A stretch of 64,000 nt of DNA, from NCBI RefSeq assembly GCF_039542055.1, contig NZ_BAABHK010000011.1, forward strand, positions 317,994-381,993, given 5' to 3'. This DNA comes from Actinoallomurus vinaceus. Lineage in GTDB: Bacteria; Actinomycetota; Actinomycetes; Streptosporangiales; Streptosporangiaceae. Position numbers and translations under genes: made by a program. The notes under the pieces were generated by a model. The model saw only the letters and a program-made list of their open reading frames with translations, was not told where the DNA came from and made no database searches. Shown in pieces: positions 25,195 through 33,298 of this stretch (the first letter of the stretch is position 1; the number at the start of each line of letters is the position of its first letter).

Positions 25195-25581
25195 TCAGCC
25201 GTCGCAGGCCTGCTTGAGCTCCTTGCCCGCGCTGATCAGGTCCGAGGAGTCGGGGAACTGCGGGTTGCCGCCGGCCGACGCCTTCACCTGACCCCCGAGC
25301 TTCTCCATCGCGGACGCCGCGTGGTTCGCCGCCTTCTCGACGTCGCCGTCCCCGGAGTCCTTGCCCTCCTGCCGCATGGTCGCGGCGCTGTTGACGTACG
25401 TCTGCGCCAGCGCGTTCGGGTTGTTGATCTGGGTCATGCCGGTGCGGCTGGTCTGCTGGATGGTGTTCTGCAGCTTCTCGCACGCGGCCTTCTTGTCCGC
25501 GCTGCCGCAGGCGGTGGCCGACAGTGCGAGCGCGGTCGTCAGGGCGAGCGCTCCGGCGAAGCGAAGGGGGGTCTGGGTCAC
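25195..25581 (-). CDS. Putative lipoprotein
   Basis: The 128-residue protein has a lipoprotein signal with lipobox SATAC (Cys25). The mature part is helical with regular heptad-like hydrophobics (QNTIQQTSRTG, AQTYVNSAATMRQEG, VEKAANHAASAMEKLGGQV) and a final AGKELKQACDG. It may be a four-helix surface protein; Cys34 and the C-terminal Cys could pair. The start is GTG 25581. The family is not recognised. Confidence 0.65.
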   Translation of the reverse strand: MTQTPLRFAGALALTTALALSATACGSADKKAACEKLQNTIQQTSRTGMTQINNPNALAQTYVNSAATMRQEGKDSGDGDVEKAANHAASAMEKLGGQVKASAGGNPQFPDSSDLISAGKELKQACDG

Positions 25582-25813
25582 TGGTGGATCCTTCGTGATC
25601 GTTCGTTCGTGCCGCCCGGGCGGAGGTCCCGGGCCTCTATTCGATACGCATGTGGCCCGTGTGGTTCCAGTGAGTTACGTTGCCGGACGTGTCCCCCTGC
25701 GTTCCGTTTGTTCACGCAGGGGGCAGAACCGTAGGGTGACGGTCGCCCGACCATGATCATCTTTGGTCCGGTCCCGCCAGAGGCGCGGTGAATCTCCCCG
25801 AAGGAAGTCCTAC

Positions 25814-26269
25814 GTGTCCAAGCGACTTGTCTCTCTTTCCCTGGCAGCCGGAACGGCGCTCGCCGCGCTGGTGCTGCCCGCCGCCGGTGCCGGCGCCTCC
25901 GTCACCTCGCAGGCGTCGGAGGCGAACTGGACCGTCCACACCAACATGGTCAAGAAGAAGCTCGCCGAGGGCCGAGGGTTCAAGGCGCTTCGTACGGGCC
26001 CGATCTACCTCAAGCTCACGAACACCGAAGGCATCGAGCCGCTCTGGCTGCGCCTCGTCACCTGCGACAAGCGCCACGTCGGGTTCACCGATTGGCGGGA
26101 CAGCACCTGGCCGCCCCACATGCAGAAGAACAAGTACTACGCGATGACGCTCAACCAGAAGCCGCGGACCCTGAAGAAGGGCACCTGCTTCACGGTGCAG
26201 ACCAAGGCCTTCGGCATGTTCGTGCCCAAGACGATCAAGGGCAAGGTCAAGGACGCCAAGGCCCTCTGA
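25814..26269 (+). CDS. Small secreted basic protein
   Basis: The 151-residue protein has a signal peptide (about 1-31, AAGAGA-S). The mature region is Lys-rich with WTVHTNMVKKKLAEG, LKLTNTEGIEPLWLRLVTCDK and FTVQTKAFGMFVPKTIKGKVK, and two cysteines that could form one disulfide. The GTG start at 25814 follows AAGGAAG. No family is recognised; it resembles the other small secreted proteins nearby in style only. Confidence 0.65.
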   Translation: MSKRLVSLSLAAGTALAALVLPAAGAGASVTSQASEANWTVHTNMVKKKLAEGRGFKALRTGPIYLKLTNTEGIEPLWLRLVTCDKRHVGFTDWRDSTWPPHMQKNKYYAMTLNQKPRTLKKGTCFTVQTKAFGMFVPKTIKGKVKDAKAL

Positions 26270-26451
26270 CGCCTCCTATGGTCGGGCGCGGCCGTCGTCA
26301 CCGGGGGTGATCAATAGGCTCCGGTGCGGGGCGTGGGAGAATCCCGGACGGTTCCCCGTTCCTCTGCTCGGTCGAGCATGATCGTCGGAACGTCCCCCTC
26401 GGGGAGGCGACCCGGATGCGGCCCTCCCCGGTTCGTTCACCAGGAGGATCG

Positions 26452-27069
26452 ATGTCCGCGCCCTACCCCCCGCAGCCCTCGCCCCAGGGCGGACCGCCCA
26501 ACTGGCAGCAGCCCAACCCGATGCCGCCCTCCGGGCCGTCGGCCCCCGGACCCGGCGGGCCGTACGGGCCTCCCCCCGGCGCACCCGGACCCGGTATGCC
26601 TCCCGCCGGCGCACCCGGGCCCGGCATGCCTCCCGGCGCGTACGGTGGTCCGCCCGGACCGTACGGCACGCCGCCGGGGCTCACGCCCAACCAGCGCCGG
26701 AAGCGCCTGCTGATCGTCGTGCCGGTCGCGCTCGTCGCCCTGGTGGGCATCATCGTCCTCAGGGGGCGTTCGTCCGGTTCCGACGAGGCGGCCGTCGGTG
26801 ACTGCGTCAAGAAGACGTCGGACCAGACCACCTCGAGCGGCCAGCACGTCACCGGCGACAACATCAAGACCGTCGCCTGCACGGACGCGTCGGCCAGCTA
26901 CAAGGTCGTCGGCAAGGTCGAACACGTTTCCCGGATCAGTGTCAGCATCAAGGAGATGGACGGCAAGGGCGTCTGCAGCCCGTACCCCTCGGCGACCGTC
27001 CGCTACTGGCGTGGCAAAACGGGCGGCGGGGACGGTTACGTGCTCTGCCTCGCCCCGAACCAGCACTGA
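26452..27069 (+). CDS. LppU/SCO3897-family membrane protein
   Basis: The 205-residue protein begins with about 75 Pro/Gly-rich cytoplasmic residues (repeats of PPxGAPGPGMPP type), then one membrane helix (LLIVVPVALVALVGIIVL) and an external domain with VGDCVKK, VACTDASASYKVVGKVEHV and a final YVLCLAPNQH. The Cys spacing and KVVGKV segment match the LppU domain of actinobacteria (unknown function). The ATG at 26452 follows a strong AGGAGG. Confidence 0.8.
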   Translation: MSAPYPPQPSPQGGPPNWQQPNPMPPSGPSAPGPGGPYGPPPGAPGPGMPPAGAPGPGMPPGAYGGPPGPYGTPPGLTPNQRRKRLLIVVPVALVALVGIIVLRGRSSGSDEAAVGDCVKKTSDQTTSSGQHVTGDNIKTVACTDASASYKVVGKVEHVSRISVSIKEMDGKGVCSPYPSATVRYWRGKTGGGDGYVLCLAPNQH

Positions 27070-27115
27070 GCGGTCCCAGGGGTCAGTGCTCGGCGCGGAA
27101 GGAGCGGCCGAGGCG

Positions 27116-27161
27116 GGAGCCCAGGTTTCGGCGTGATGTGGGATCCGGCGACCTGGGCTCC
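27116..27161 (+). terminator. Hairpin after the LppU-like gene
   Basis: GGAGCCCAGGT and ACCTGGGCTCC form perfect 11-base arms with a 24-base loop, about 50 bases after the stop at 27069. No T-run follows. Confidence 0.5.
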
Positions 27162-27341
27162 GTGTGCCGTCTCGTTGACCAGGCCTTCACCCTAGGACCG
27201 GGACATTTCCCCCATGGTCGAACCGATCGCCCTGTTGTACGGCCGGGGGCTCGCGGGTTCCAGCGGAAAGTTCCGGTAACGCGTCTCCAATGGCGTTGGT
27301 GGGGCACAATCTGACTACTGTCCGCGAGAAGGGAGTCACGC

Positions 27342-27824
27342 ATGGAAGCCGAACCTCCGAGTAGCCCGTCCTCCAGCGGTCCGCACGCGTGCGTGGTCCG
27401 GCCCGACCTCGAGCTTCTGGAGGACGTGCTGGACCAGTTGGAGATCAGCTCGTTCCGGGACTCCCGTGGCCGCCTGGGCACGAGGTGGCCGTGCTTCAGC
27501 CTCTTCTTCACCATCGACGATCAGGACGACGTCTTCTCCGCGCGCACGATCTATGACCACTTCTTCAGCGTGGACGACAAGCCGGAGCTCTGCGCGGTCC
27601 TCGACGAGTGGAACCGCGACACCACCGGGCTGAAGGTCTACAGCGCCACCGACGACGACGGCAGTGTGATCATCGTCAGCGAGGCGATGATGCGGATCGA
27701 CGGCGGGGTGACCCGTGAGCAGTTCGCCGCGAGTACGGCCATCTGGCTCGGGAACGCCGGGTCCTTCCACCTCTGGCTCACCCAGCGGCTCTCCCTCTCC
27801 GGCCTCGCCGGCGAGCCGTTCTGA
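27342..27824 (+). CDS. YbjN domain protein
   Basis: The 160-residue cytoplasmic protein shows the YbjN pattern: RPDLELLEDVLDQLEISSF, a central strand-rich part with FFTIDDQDDVFSARTIYDHFF and LDEWNRDTTGLKVY, and SEAMMRIDGGVTREQFAASTAIWL near the end. YbjN-like proteins resemble secretion-chaperone folds and are linked to stress and motility in other bacteria; in actinomycetes the role is unknown. The ATG at 27342 follows AGAAGGGAG. Confidence 0.85.
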   Translation: MEAEPPSSPSSSGPHACVVRPDLELLEDVLDQLEISSFRDSRGRLGTRWPCFSLFFTIDDQDDVFSARTIYDHFFSVDDKPELCAVLDEWNRDTTGLKVYSATDDDGSVIIVSEAMMRIDGGVTREQFAASTAIWLGNAGSFHLWLTQRLSLSGLAGEPF

Positions 27825-27946
27825 CGTCACCCGCCCGTCGGCCGGCCGTTACGGACAGGGCCTCCCAGACCATGATCGACAACGCATATCGTTGATCATC
27901 CCGGATCGGGGTGATCCGGTGTGTGCGACGTTCGGCTGGGAGAGAC

Positions 27947-28372
27947 ATGAACGGAATGAAGAGGCTCGCCGTGGTGGCGCTGGGCGGCGGCATGGCGCTG
28001 GCGGCGTCGGTGGGGACGGCGGCGGCGGCTGGGACGCAGCCGTTTACCCCGGAGCAGGTCTGCGCGACGGTCGGGACCGGTTTCCAGGTGGTCGAGTCGC
28101 AGCCGCTGGGCACGGCCGGCGAGGCGCGCGTCTACTGGCTGAACAACGGTACGAGCAACTGTGTGGTGACCCTCAAGCAGGGTTCGTACGTCGGGAACTC
28201 CGTCAAGGTCTCGGCCTCTCTGACGACCGGCGCGACCACCAAGGTCGACGGCCCGTCTGCGTTCAAGTACTACGCCGGTCCGGTGACGCAGGCCAACCCG
28301 AGCGGCGAATGCGTCGTCTATGGCGGCACGTACGGCTCCTACAAGTTCACCTCGCAGCCGGCCTGCGGCTGA
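27947..28372 (+). CDS. Small secreted protein with paired cysteines
   Basis: The 141-residue protein has a signal peptide (1-28, GTAAAA). The mature part is a compact beta-rich domain with VCATVGTGFQVVESQPLG, VYWLNNGTSNCVVTLK, GECVVYGGTYGSY and a final ACG, giving four cysteines that could form two disulfides. Similar small secreted proteins are common in Streptosporangiales with no known role. The ATG at 27947 follows GGGAGAG; a second in-frame ATG is three codons later. A good terminator follows. Confidence 0.7.
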   Translation: MNGMKRLAVVALGGGMALAASVGTAAAAGTQPFTPEQVCATVGTGFQVVESQPLGTAGEARVYWLNNGTSNCVVTLKQGSYVGNSVKVSASLTTGATTKVDGPSAFKYYAGPVTQANPSGECVVYGGTYGSYKFTSQPACG

Positions 28373-28391
28373 CCCGCATCCACGACTGCAA

Positions 28392-28431
28392 AGGGCCGGC
28401 CGGGCCGCATGGCCTCGGTCGGCCCTCTTTT
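28392..28431 (+). terminator. Intrinsic-type terminator
   Basis: AGGGCCGGCCG pairs with CGGTCGGCCCT (one G-T pair) around a 13-base loop, followed by CTTTT. This is the clearest intrinsic terminator in the window, placed 20 bases after the stop at 28372. Confidence 0.8.
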
Positions 28432-28601
28432 AATGCGCCGAGTCCGGTGTAGATGATGTCGTACGTCCGCCTGCCGGGCGCCTCCATCGCGTCGTAGACA
28501 TCCGCGGTGACGAATCGGGCGTCGAGGCCGAGTTCGGCGGCGAGCGCGCCTGCCTGATCGACGGCGGGCGCCGAGAAGCCCAGCCCCGTCACACGTGCCC
28601 T
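28431..28601 (-). pseudogene. Fragment of a SAM-dependent methyltransferase
   Basis: About 57 codons read RARVTGLGFSAPAVDQAGAL, then AAELGLDARFVTADVYDAME and YDIIYTGLGAL. This is the stretch after motif I of class I methyltransferases, which normally reads like VTGLDFSAPAIE and then FDIVYTGIGAL. Neither the beginning (motif I) nor the remainder is present: the fragment ends at the terminator on one side and at the MFS promoter on the other. It is a clear relic. Confidence 0.65.
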
Positions 28602-28616
28602 GTGGCGCGCGACACG

Positions 28617-28665
28617 TTGCTTAGGGCAACCAAGTAGGATTATAGTTGCTTTGGGCAAGCAAGTA
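28617..28665. promoter_or_regulatory. Duplicate MarR-type operators over the MFS promoter
   Basis: TTGCTTAGGGCAACCAAGTA (28617-28636) and TTGCTTTGGGCAAGCAAGTA (28646-28665) are 18/20 identical, with a 29-base start-to-start distance. Each holds a dyad of TTGCTT and AAGCAA type. A -35-like TTGCTT (28617-28622) and -10-like TATAGT (28641-28646), 18 bases apart, lie within the array. This suggests repression of the MFS gene, most simply by the MarR protein at 31524. Confidence 0.65.
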
Positions 28666-28818
28666 ATGATCTTCATCGTCTCCCGGTCATCGCCTCGTCG
28701 AGGTCAGACCCGCGCCGGTGAGGACCCTCCAGTCCTCCCGCCTGTCCCCGCGCCGACGCCACCGCGCGGTCCCCGCCACCCCCCACTCCCGTACGGCCAT
28801 GGGAGCGAAAGGAACTTG
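28666..28818 (+). other. Long 5' leader of the MFS gene
   Basis: About 150 bases lie between the presumed promoter and the ATG at 28819. A forward frame stays open but is Arg/Pro-rich and unlike MFS N-termini. No riboswitch was recognised. Confidence 0.35.
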
Positions 28819-31287
28819 ATGACAACCGCAGCACCGGCCGAGGTACGGGCGGCGACCGACCACGGCGCGGACGCTCCGATGTCGCATCGGCAGATCATGG
28901 AAGCGCTGTCGGGCCTGCTACTCGGCCTGTTCGTCGCGATCCTGTCGTCGACCGTCGTGTCGAACGCCCTGCCCACGATCATCGCCGACCTGCATGCGAG
29001 CCAGACGACCTATACCTGGGTGATCACCGCCACGCTCCTCGCGACGACGGTGTCCACTCCCATCTGGGGCAAGCTCGCGGACCTGGTCAGCAAGAAGCTC
29101 CTCGTCCAGCTCGGCCTGCTGATCTACGTCGCCGGCTCGGCCTTCGCCGGACTGGCGCAGAACCCGGCGATGCTCATCACCGCCCGGGTGGTGCAGGGGC
29201 TCGGCGCCGGCGGGCTCACCGCCCTCGTCCAGGTGATCATGGCGGTGATGATCTCGCCGCGGGAGCGGGGCCGGTACTCCGGCTACATCGGTGCGGTTTT
29301 CGCGCTGGCCACCATCGGCGGCCCGCTGATCGGCGGCGTCATCGTCGACACCTCCTGGCTCGGCTGGCGCTGGTGCTTCTACGTCGGTGTGCCGTTCGCC
29401 ATCGTCGCGCTGCTCGTCCTGCAGAGGACCCTGCACCTGCCGGTCCGCAGGCGGAAGGTCAAGGTCGACTGGTTCGGCGCCACGCTGATCACCGCGGCGG
29501 TGTCGCTGCTGCTGGTCTGGGTCTCGTTCGCCGGTGACAGGTACGACTGGCTGTCCTGGCAGACCGGCGTGATGGTCGGCGGCGCACTCGTCATCGCGCT
29601 GTTGTTCATCCTCATCGAGACCAAGGCGGCCGAGCCGATCGTGCCGCTGCGGCTGTTCCGCAATCGCACCATGGCGCTGGCCGTGACGGCGAGCCTCTTC
29701 GTCGGCGTCGCAATGTTCGGCGCGACGACCTTCCTCAGCCAGTACTTCCAGCTCGCCCGCGGCGACTCGCCGACCAAGGCCGGCATCATGACCCTGCCGA
29801 TGATCGCCGGGCTGGCCCTGTCATCGACCATCGTCGGCCGGATCATCACCCGCACCGGCCGCTGGAAGGCCTTCCTGGTCACCGGGGGCCTGCTCATCAC
29901 CGTCGGTTTCGGCCTGATGGGCCTGTTGCGCCACGACACGGTGTACTGGCAGGCCTCGATCTTCATGTTCGCCGTCGGGGCCGGGCTCGGTATGACGCTG
30001 CAGAACCTCGTCCTGGCCGTGCAGAACCAGGTGCAGAACCACGAACTGGGCGCGGCCAGCTCGGCCGTGGCGTTCTTCCGTACGCTCGGCGGCGCGATGG
30101 GCGTCTCGGCGCTCGGCGCGGTGCTGTCCAACCGGGTCACGCACTACACGGCGGAGGGCCTCGCGCGCCTCGGCGTGCGCGCTGCCGGCGGCGACGGCTC
30201 GATCCCCAAGCTGTCGGCACTGCCCGCCCCGGTGCGCGCGGTCGTCGAGGACGCCTTCGGCCACGGCATCGGCGACGTCTTCATGTACGCGGCGCCGTGC
30301 GCGCTGCTCGCGCTGCTCGCCATCCTGTTCCTCAAGGAGGTGCCGCTGCGCAGCGCGAACCACGAGCACCAGGCGGCACCGGCGGTCGCCCCACACGCGG
30401 CGCAGGCCGTCCCGCGAGCGGCGGCGGCCGCCCCGCGCGCGCCGGAGGCCGCCGTACGCGGCCAGCACGCCCGGCGTGAGGAGCCGGACCTGGCCGGCCG
30501 GCTCGTCGCCGCCGAGGTCCGGCAGGGCGGCGTCATCCGTGGCATCGTCCGCAACGCCGACGGTACGCCGGTACCCGCCGCGGCCATCACGCTGATCGAC
30601 ATCCGGGGCCGCCAGATCGGACGTGCGGTGGCGCGGGCGGACGGCCGCTACGAGGTGGCCACCCCTGGCAGCGGCACGTACGTGTTGATCGCGGCGGCCG
30701 GCGACCACGACCCGCAGGCCGCGACTCTGGTCACCGGCGACCGGCCGCTCGACTTCGACCTCGTCCTCACCGGCAACGGCGGCCTCGCCGGCATCGTGCG
30801 GGACACGAACGGCACGCCCGTCCCGGGCGCGACGGTCGTCGTCACCGACGTCCGCGGCGAGGTCGTCGCGAGCGGGGTGACCGACGCCGAGGGCGGCTAC
30901 GCCTTCGCCCAGGTGGTCGAGGGGACGTACACGGTCGCGGTCAGCGCCGAGGGCCACCGCCCGGCCGCGGTGCCGGTCGAGGTCGGCGGAGACTCGGGCG
31001 TGACCCGGCAGAACGTCGAGCTGCGGCCCGGCGTCCGGGTCGCCGGAACCGTGCAGGCGAACGGCCGCGGCCCGGTCACCGATGCCCGCGTCACGCTGCT
31101 CGACGCGGCCGGCAACGTCGTCGGCGTAACCGTCACCGGCCCGGACGGCCGGTACTCCTTCGCCGACCTGACCGGCGGGCAGTACACCGTCACCGCCGCC
31201 GGGTACGCACCCGTGGCCAGCTCGGTCAGCCTGAACGGGCACGACGAGGACGCACACGACGTGTGGCTCGGCCACCCGGCAGCGTGA
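28819..31287 (+). CDS. DHA2-type MFS drug exporter with three C-terminal CarboxypepD_reg-like domains
   Basis: The 822-residue protein has an EmrB/QacA-type transporter over residues about 20-520 with 14 hydrophobic helices, including WVITATLLATTVSTPIWGKLADL and the motif C-like GAVFALATIGGPLIGG. An Ala-rich linker (about 520-565) leads to three beta-sandwich repeats of roughly 80 residues (starting near 569, 653 and 735), each with a G-x-V-R-D-x-x-G-x-P-V-P-x-A and a D-x-x-G-x-Y signature, as in carboxypeptidase regulatory-like domains. With 14 helices the tail should be cytoplasmic, which is odd for domains usually found outside. The ATG at 28819 follows AAAGGAA. It is probably a proton-driven multidrug exporter controlled by the downstream MarR. 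Confidence 0.9.
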   Translation: MTTAAPAEVRAATDHGADAPMSHRQIMEALSGLLLGLFVAILSSTVVSNALPTIIADLHASQTTYTWVITATLLATTVSTPIWGKLADLVSKKLLVQLGLLIYVAGSAFAGLAQNPAMLITARVVQGLGAGGLTALVQVIMAVMISPRERGRYSGYIGAVFALATIGGPLIGGVIVDTSWLGWRWCFYVGVPFAIVALLVLQRTLHLPVRRRKVKVDWFGATLITAAVSLLLVWVSFAGDRYDWLSWQTGVMVGGALVIALLFILIETKAAEPIVPLRLFRNRTMALAVTASLFVGVAMFGATTFLSQYFQLARGDSPTKAGIMTLPMIAGLALSSTIVGRIITRTGRWKAFLVTGGLLITVGFGLMGLLRHDTVYWQASIFMFAVGAGLGMTLQNLVLAVQNQVQNHELGAASSAVAFFRTLGGAMGVSALGAVLSNRVTHYTAEGLARLGVRAAGGDGSIPKLSALPAPVRAVVEDAFGHGIGDVFMYAAPCALLALLAILFLKEVPLRSANHEHQAAPAVAPHAAQAVPRAAAAAPRAPEAAVRGQHARREEPDLAGRLVAAEVRQGGVIRGIVRNADGTPVPAAAITLIDIRGRQIGRAVARADGRYEVATPGSGTYVLIAAAGDHDPQAATLVTGDRPLDFDLVLTGNGGLAGIVRDTNGTPVPGATVVVTDVRGEVVASGVTDAEGGYAFAQVVEGTYTVAVSAEGHRPAAVPVEVGGDSGVTRQNVELRPGVRVAGTVQANGRGPVTDARVTLLDAAGNVVGVTVTGPDGRYSFADLTGGQYTVTAAGYAPVASSVSLNGHDEDAHDVWLGHPAA

Positions 31288-31523
31288 CCGCGAGGACCGG
31301 GCCGGCCCGCCCCGGCCCGGTCCTCCGGCTCGCTCCGGTGGGCCCTGTCCCGGAGCGGGTTCGGACGCTCTGCGGGTGGGGTCGGCTCCTCCGAGGCCCC
31401 GGCTGCATCGGGACGGTTTCGCGGCGGGCCGTGCCAGTCTGGACGGAAGCGCGAAACCGGGCCGGGCGGGGTGGGATCATGCCATTCGGCCTCGCCGAGG
31501 GCACGGCTCAAGGGAAGCGAACG

Positions 31524-32000
31524 ATGACCGAAGCACCAGTCTCGACCGGTACCGGCAAGCACGAGGCGTATCACGCTCTCGAGCACGAGATCGGCGTCCT
31601 GCTGCGTCGCGCGCGGGCGCTGTCCGCCCAGATGATGCGCGAGGTTCACCCCGAGCTGGACTCCACGGCGTACGGGCTGCTCGTCGGGTTGCGCGAGTGC
31701 GCGCCGGCCCGGCCCAGTGACCTCGCGGAGTACTTCGGGATCGGCAAGGCCACCATGACCCGCCAGTTGAAGGTCCTGGAGGACCTCGGCCTGATCGAGC
31801 GGAGGCCCGACCCCGACGACCGGCGCGCGCACCGGTTCGACGTCACCGCCGAGGGGCGCCAAAGGATGGACACCATCAGCACCGCCCGCCAGGACAAGTT
31901 CCACAGTCTGCTCGCCGCCTGGCCGGAGGACGACGTCCGCGTCCTCGCCACGATGCTCGCCCGCTTCAACCGCCTGGTCGGCGGGGTAAAGATCGATTAA
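31524..32000 (+). CDS. MarR family transcriptional regulator
   Basis: The 158-residue winged-helix MarR protein has LRECAPARPSDLAEYFGIGKATMTRQLKVLEDLGLIERRPDPDDRRAHRFDVTAEG as its DNA-binding core. MarR proteins commonly repress a neighbouring multidrug transporter and are released by its substrates. It lies 236 bases after the MFS gene in the same direction, and the TTGCTT-type double operator before the MFS gene is its likely target. The ATG at 31524 follows AGGGAAG. Confidence 0.92.
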   Translation: MTEAPVSTGTGKHEAYHALEHEIGVLLRRARALSAQMMREVHPELDSTAYGLLVGLRECAPARPSDLAEYFGIGKATMTRQLKVLEDLGLIERRPDPDDRRAHRFDVTAEGRQRMDTISTARQDKFHSLLAAWPEDDVRVLATMLARFNRLVGGVKID

Positions 32001-32027
32001 CTTTCCGCTGCCAGTAATCTTCGGCGG

Positions 32028-32459
32028 ATGCGGCGAATACTCATCTTCTGCACCGTTGCCGGGATGCTCGCGTCGGCCACCGCCTGCGGTGGGGGTTCCA
32101 AGGCGAAGGACGACACCGCCTCTGCCAGCCCGAGCGAGAAGGCGGCCGGCTCCGGTGGCGAGGCCAAGAAGTCCGGGGAACCGAAGTCCAAACCCGCGGG
32201 GGGCGCTCACGCGGTCGTCCTGGAGGTGCTGGGCTCGGGGGAGCTCCCAGGGATCTACTACCACGCGAGCAGCAACGGCACGGCCACGAACGCGAAGCTG
32301 CCGTGGAAGAAGACCGTCAACGTGAAGGGCGGCCTGCTCGCCGTGCTCGCCAACGCGCCGTCGCAGCAGAAGGTCACCTGCCAGATCACGGTCGACGGGT
32401 CGGTCGTCGTCAAGAAGACGGGCGAGGTCGCCCAGTGCCGGTACACCCTCAAGAAATGA
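32028..32459 (+). CDS. MmpS-like lipoprotein
   Basis: The 143-residue protein has a lipoprotein signal with lipobox SATAC (Cys20) and a Ser/Lys/Ala linker. Its C-terminal beta domain (AVVLEVLGSGELPGIYYHASSNGTATNAKLPWKK, then CQITVDGSVVV and a last Cys) follows the MmpS pattern: V-x-G, I-x-Y, PW and C-x-I-x-V-D-G. In mycobacteria MmpS proteins support MmpL transporters; no MmpL is present here. The ATG at 32028 lies 27 bases after the MarR stop. Confidence 0.65.
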   Translation: MRRILIFCTVAGMLASATACGGGSKAKDDTASASPSEKAAGSGGEAKKSGEPKSKPAGGAHAVVLEVLGSGELPGIYYHASSNGTATNAKLPWKKTVNVKGGLLAVLANAPSQQKVTCQITVDGSVVVKKTGEVAQCRYTLKK

Positions 32460-32507
32460 ACGCCCGGCGCACTCTGTACGAACTCCGGGCCGCGGCCTAC
32501 TTTTTCC

Positions 32508-32523
32508 TTGGGAGCGCTCCAAA
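32508..32523. promoter_or_regulatory. LacI/CebR-like operator
   Basis: TTGGGAGCGCTCCAAA is a dyad centred on GAGCGCTC with one mismatched pair, and closely matches the Streptomyces CebR-type operator TGGGAGCGCTCCCA. It lies 29 bases before the DUF1349 gene. No LacI gene is in the window. Confidence 0.55.
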
Positions 32524-32551
32524 ACACCCCTGGCGGACCTAAGGAGACGGT

Positions 32552-33166
32552 GTGGCGCGTGCAGTCGGGCAACTAGGCATCCCCCGCATTCCCGTGTCAT
32601 TGCGGTGGGATGGGGAGCCGGCGAGTTCGTACACGATGACGGACGACGGACTCGAGATCTCTGCCGGTCCGGGCACGGACCTGTTCATCGACCCGCAGCG
32701 GACGGCCGTGACGCTGAACGCGCCGCACCTGCTCGCCTGCGCGGAGGGGGACTTCCTGCTCAGCGCCCGCGTCCAGGTGGACTTCCAGTCCACGTTCGAC
32801 GCGGGCGCGCTGCTCGTGTGGCTGAACGACCGCGCCTGGGCCAAGCTCGCCTTCGAGCTGTCCCCGCAGCGGGAGCCCATGGTCGTGTCCGTGGTGACGC
32901 GCGGCACGTCCGACGACTGCAACGCCTTTGTCGTGGACGGGGGCCAGGTCTGGCTGCGGGTGGCGCGGGTCGGCACGGCGTACGCCTTCCACGCTTCCAC
33001 CGACGGCGCGTACTGGCGGCTCATCCGCCACTTCGCGCTCTACGCCTCGGAGGTCCCGTCGTACGGCTTCGAGGCGCAGTCGCCCACCGGGGCCGGCTGC
33101 ACCGCGACGTTCGACGCGATCGCCTACGAACCGAGACGCCTGCTGGATCTGCGCGACGGCTCCTGA
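32552..33166 (+). CDS. DUF1349 family (concanavalin-like) protein
   Basis: The 204-residue beta-jelly-roll protein has the DUF1349 pattern: DLFIDPQRTAVTLNAPHLLACAEGDFLLSARVQV, DAGALLVWLNDRAWAKLAFELSPQREPMVVSVVTRG and FHASTDGAYWRLIRHF. Relatives are often linked to sugar metabolism, and some are regulated by LacI-type repressors. The GTG start at 32552 follows AAGGAGA. A LacI-like operator precedes it, which fits carbohydrate control. Its 3' end is duplicated in tandem downstream. Confidence 0.88.
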   Translation: MARAVGQLGIPRIPVSLRWDGEPASSYTMTDDGLEISAGPGTDLFIDPQRTAVTLNAPHLLACAEGDFLLSARVQVDFQSTFDAGALLVWLNDRAWAKLAFELSPQREPMVVSVVTRGTSDDCNAFVVDGGQVWLRVARVGTAYAFHASTDGAYWRLIRHFALYASEVPSYGFEAQSPTGAGCTATFDAIAYEPRRLLDLRDGS

Positions 33167-33298
33167 GCCACGACCGCGAACCGAGACGCCCGCTGGACCT
33201 GCCGTCCACGAGCCGAGACCCGTGCGGCGGCTCTTAAGCCACGGTCGCCTACGAGCCGAGGCGCCCGCTGGACCGGCGGGACGGCTCCTGAGCCGTCG
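33118..33298. repeat. Tandem duplications of the DUF1349 gene's 3' end
   Basis: The last codons and stop of the DUF1349 gene (TACGAACCGAGACGCC, then GACGGCTCCTGAGCC) recur in degenerate form about three more times, at roughly 33175-33200, 33209-33243 and 33245-33298. The last copy is nearly complete, with TACGAGCCGAGGCGCC and GACGGCTCCTGAGCC. It also encodes, on the other strand, the last residues of the convergent lactonase gene, whose C-terminus is therefore probably a product of the duplication. Confidence 0.7.

Noticed and set aside
29821..31275. A 484-codon antisense frame over the MFS tail
   Set aside because: It mirrors the repeated beta-domain coding sequence and shows no family resemblance or ribosome site.
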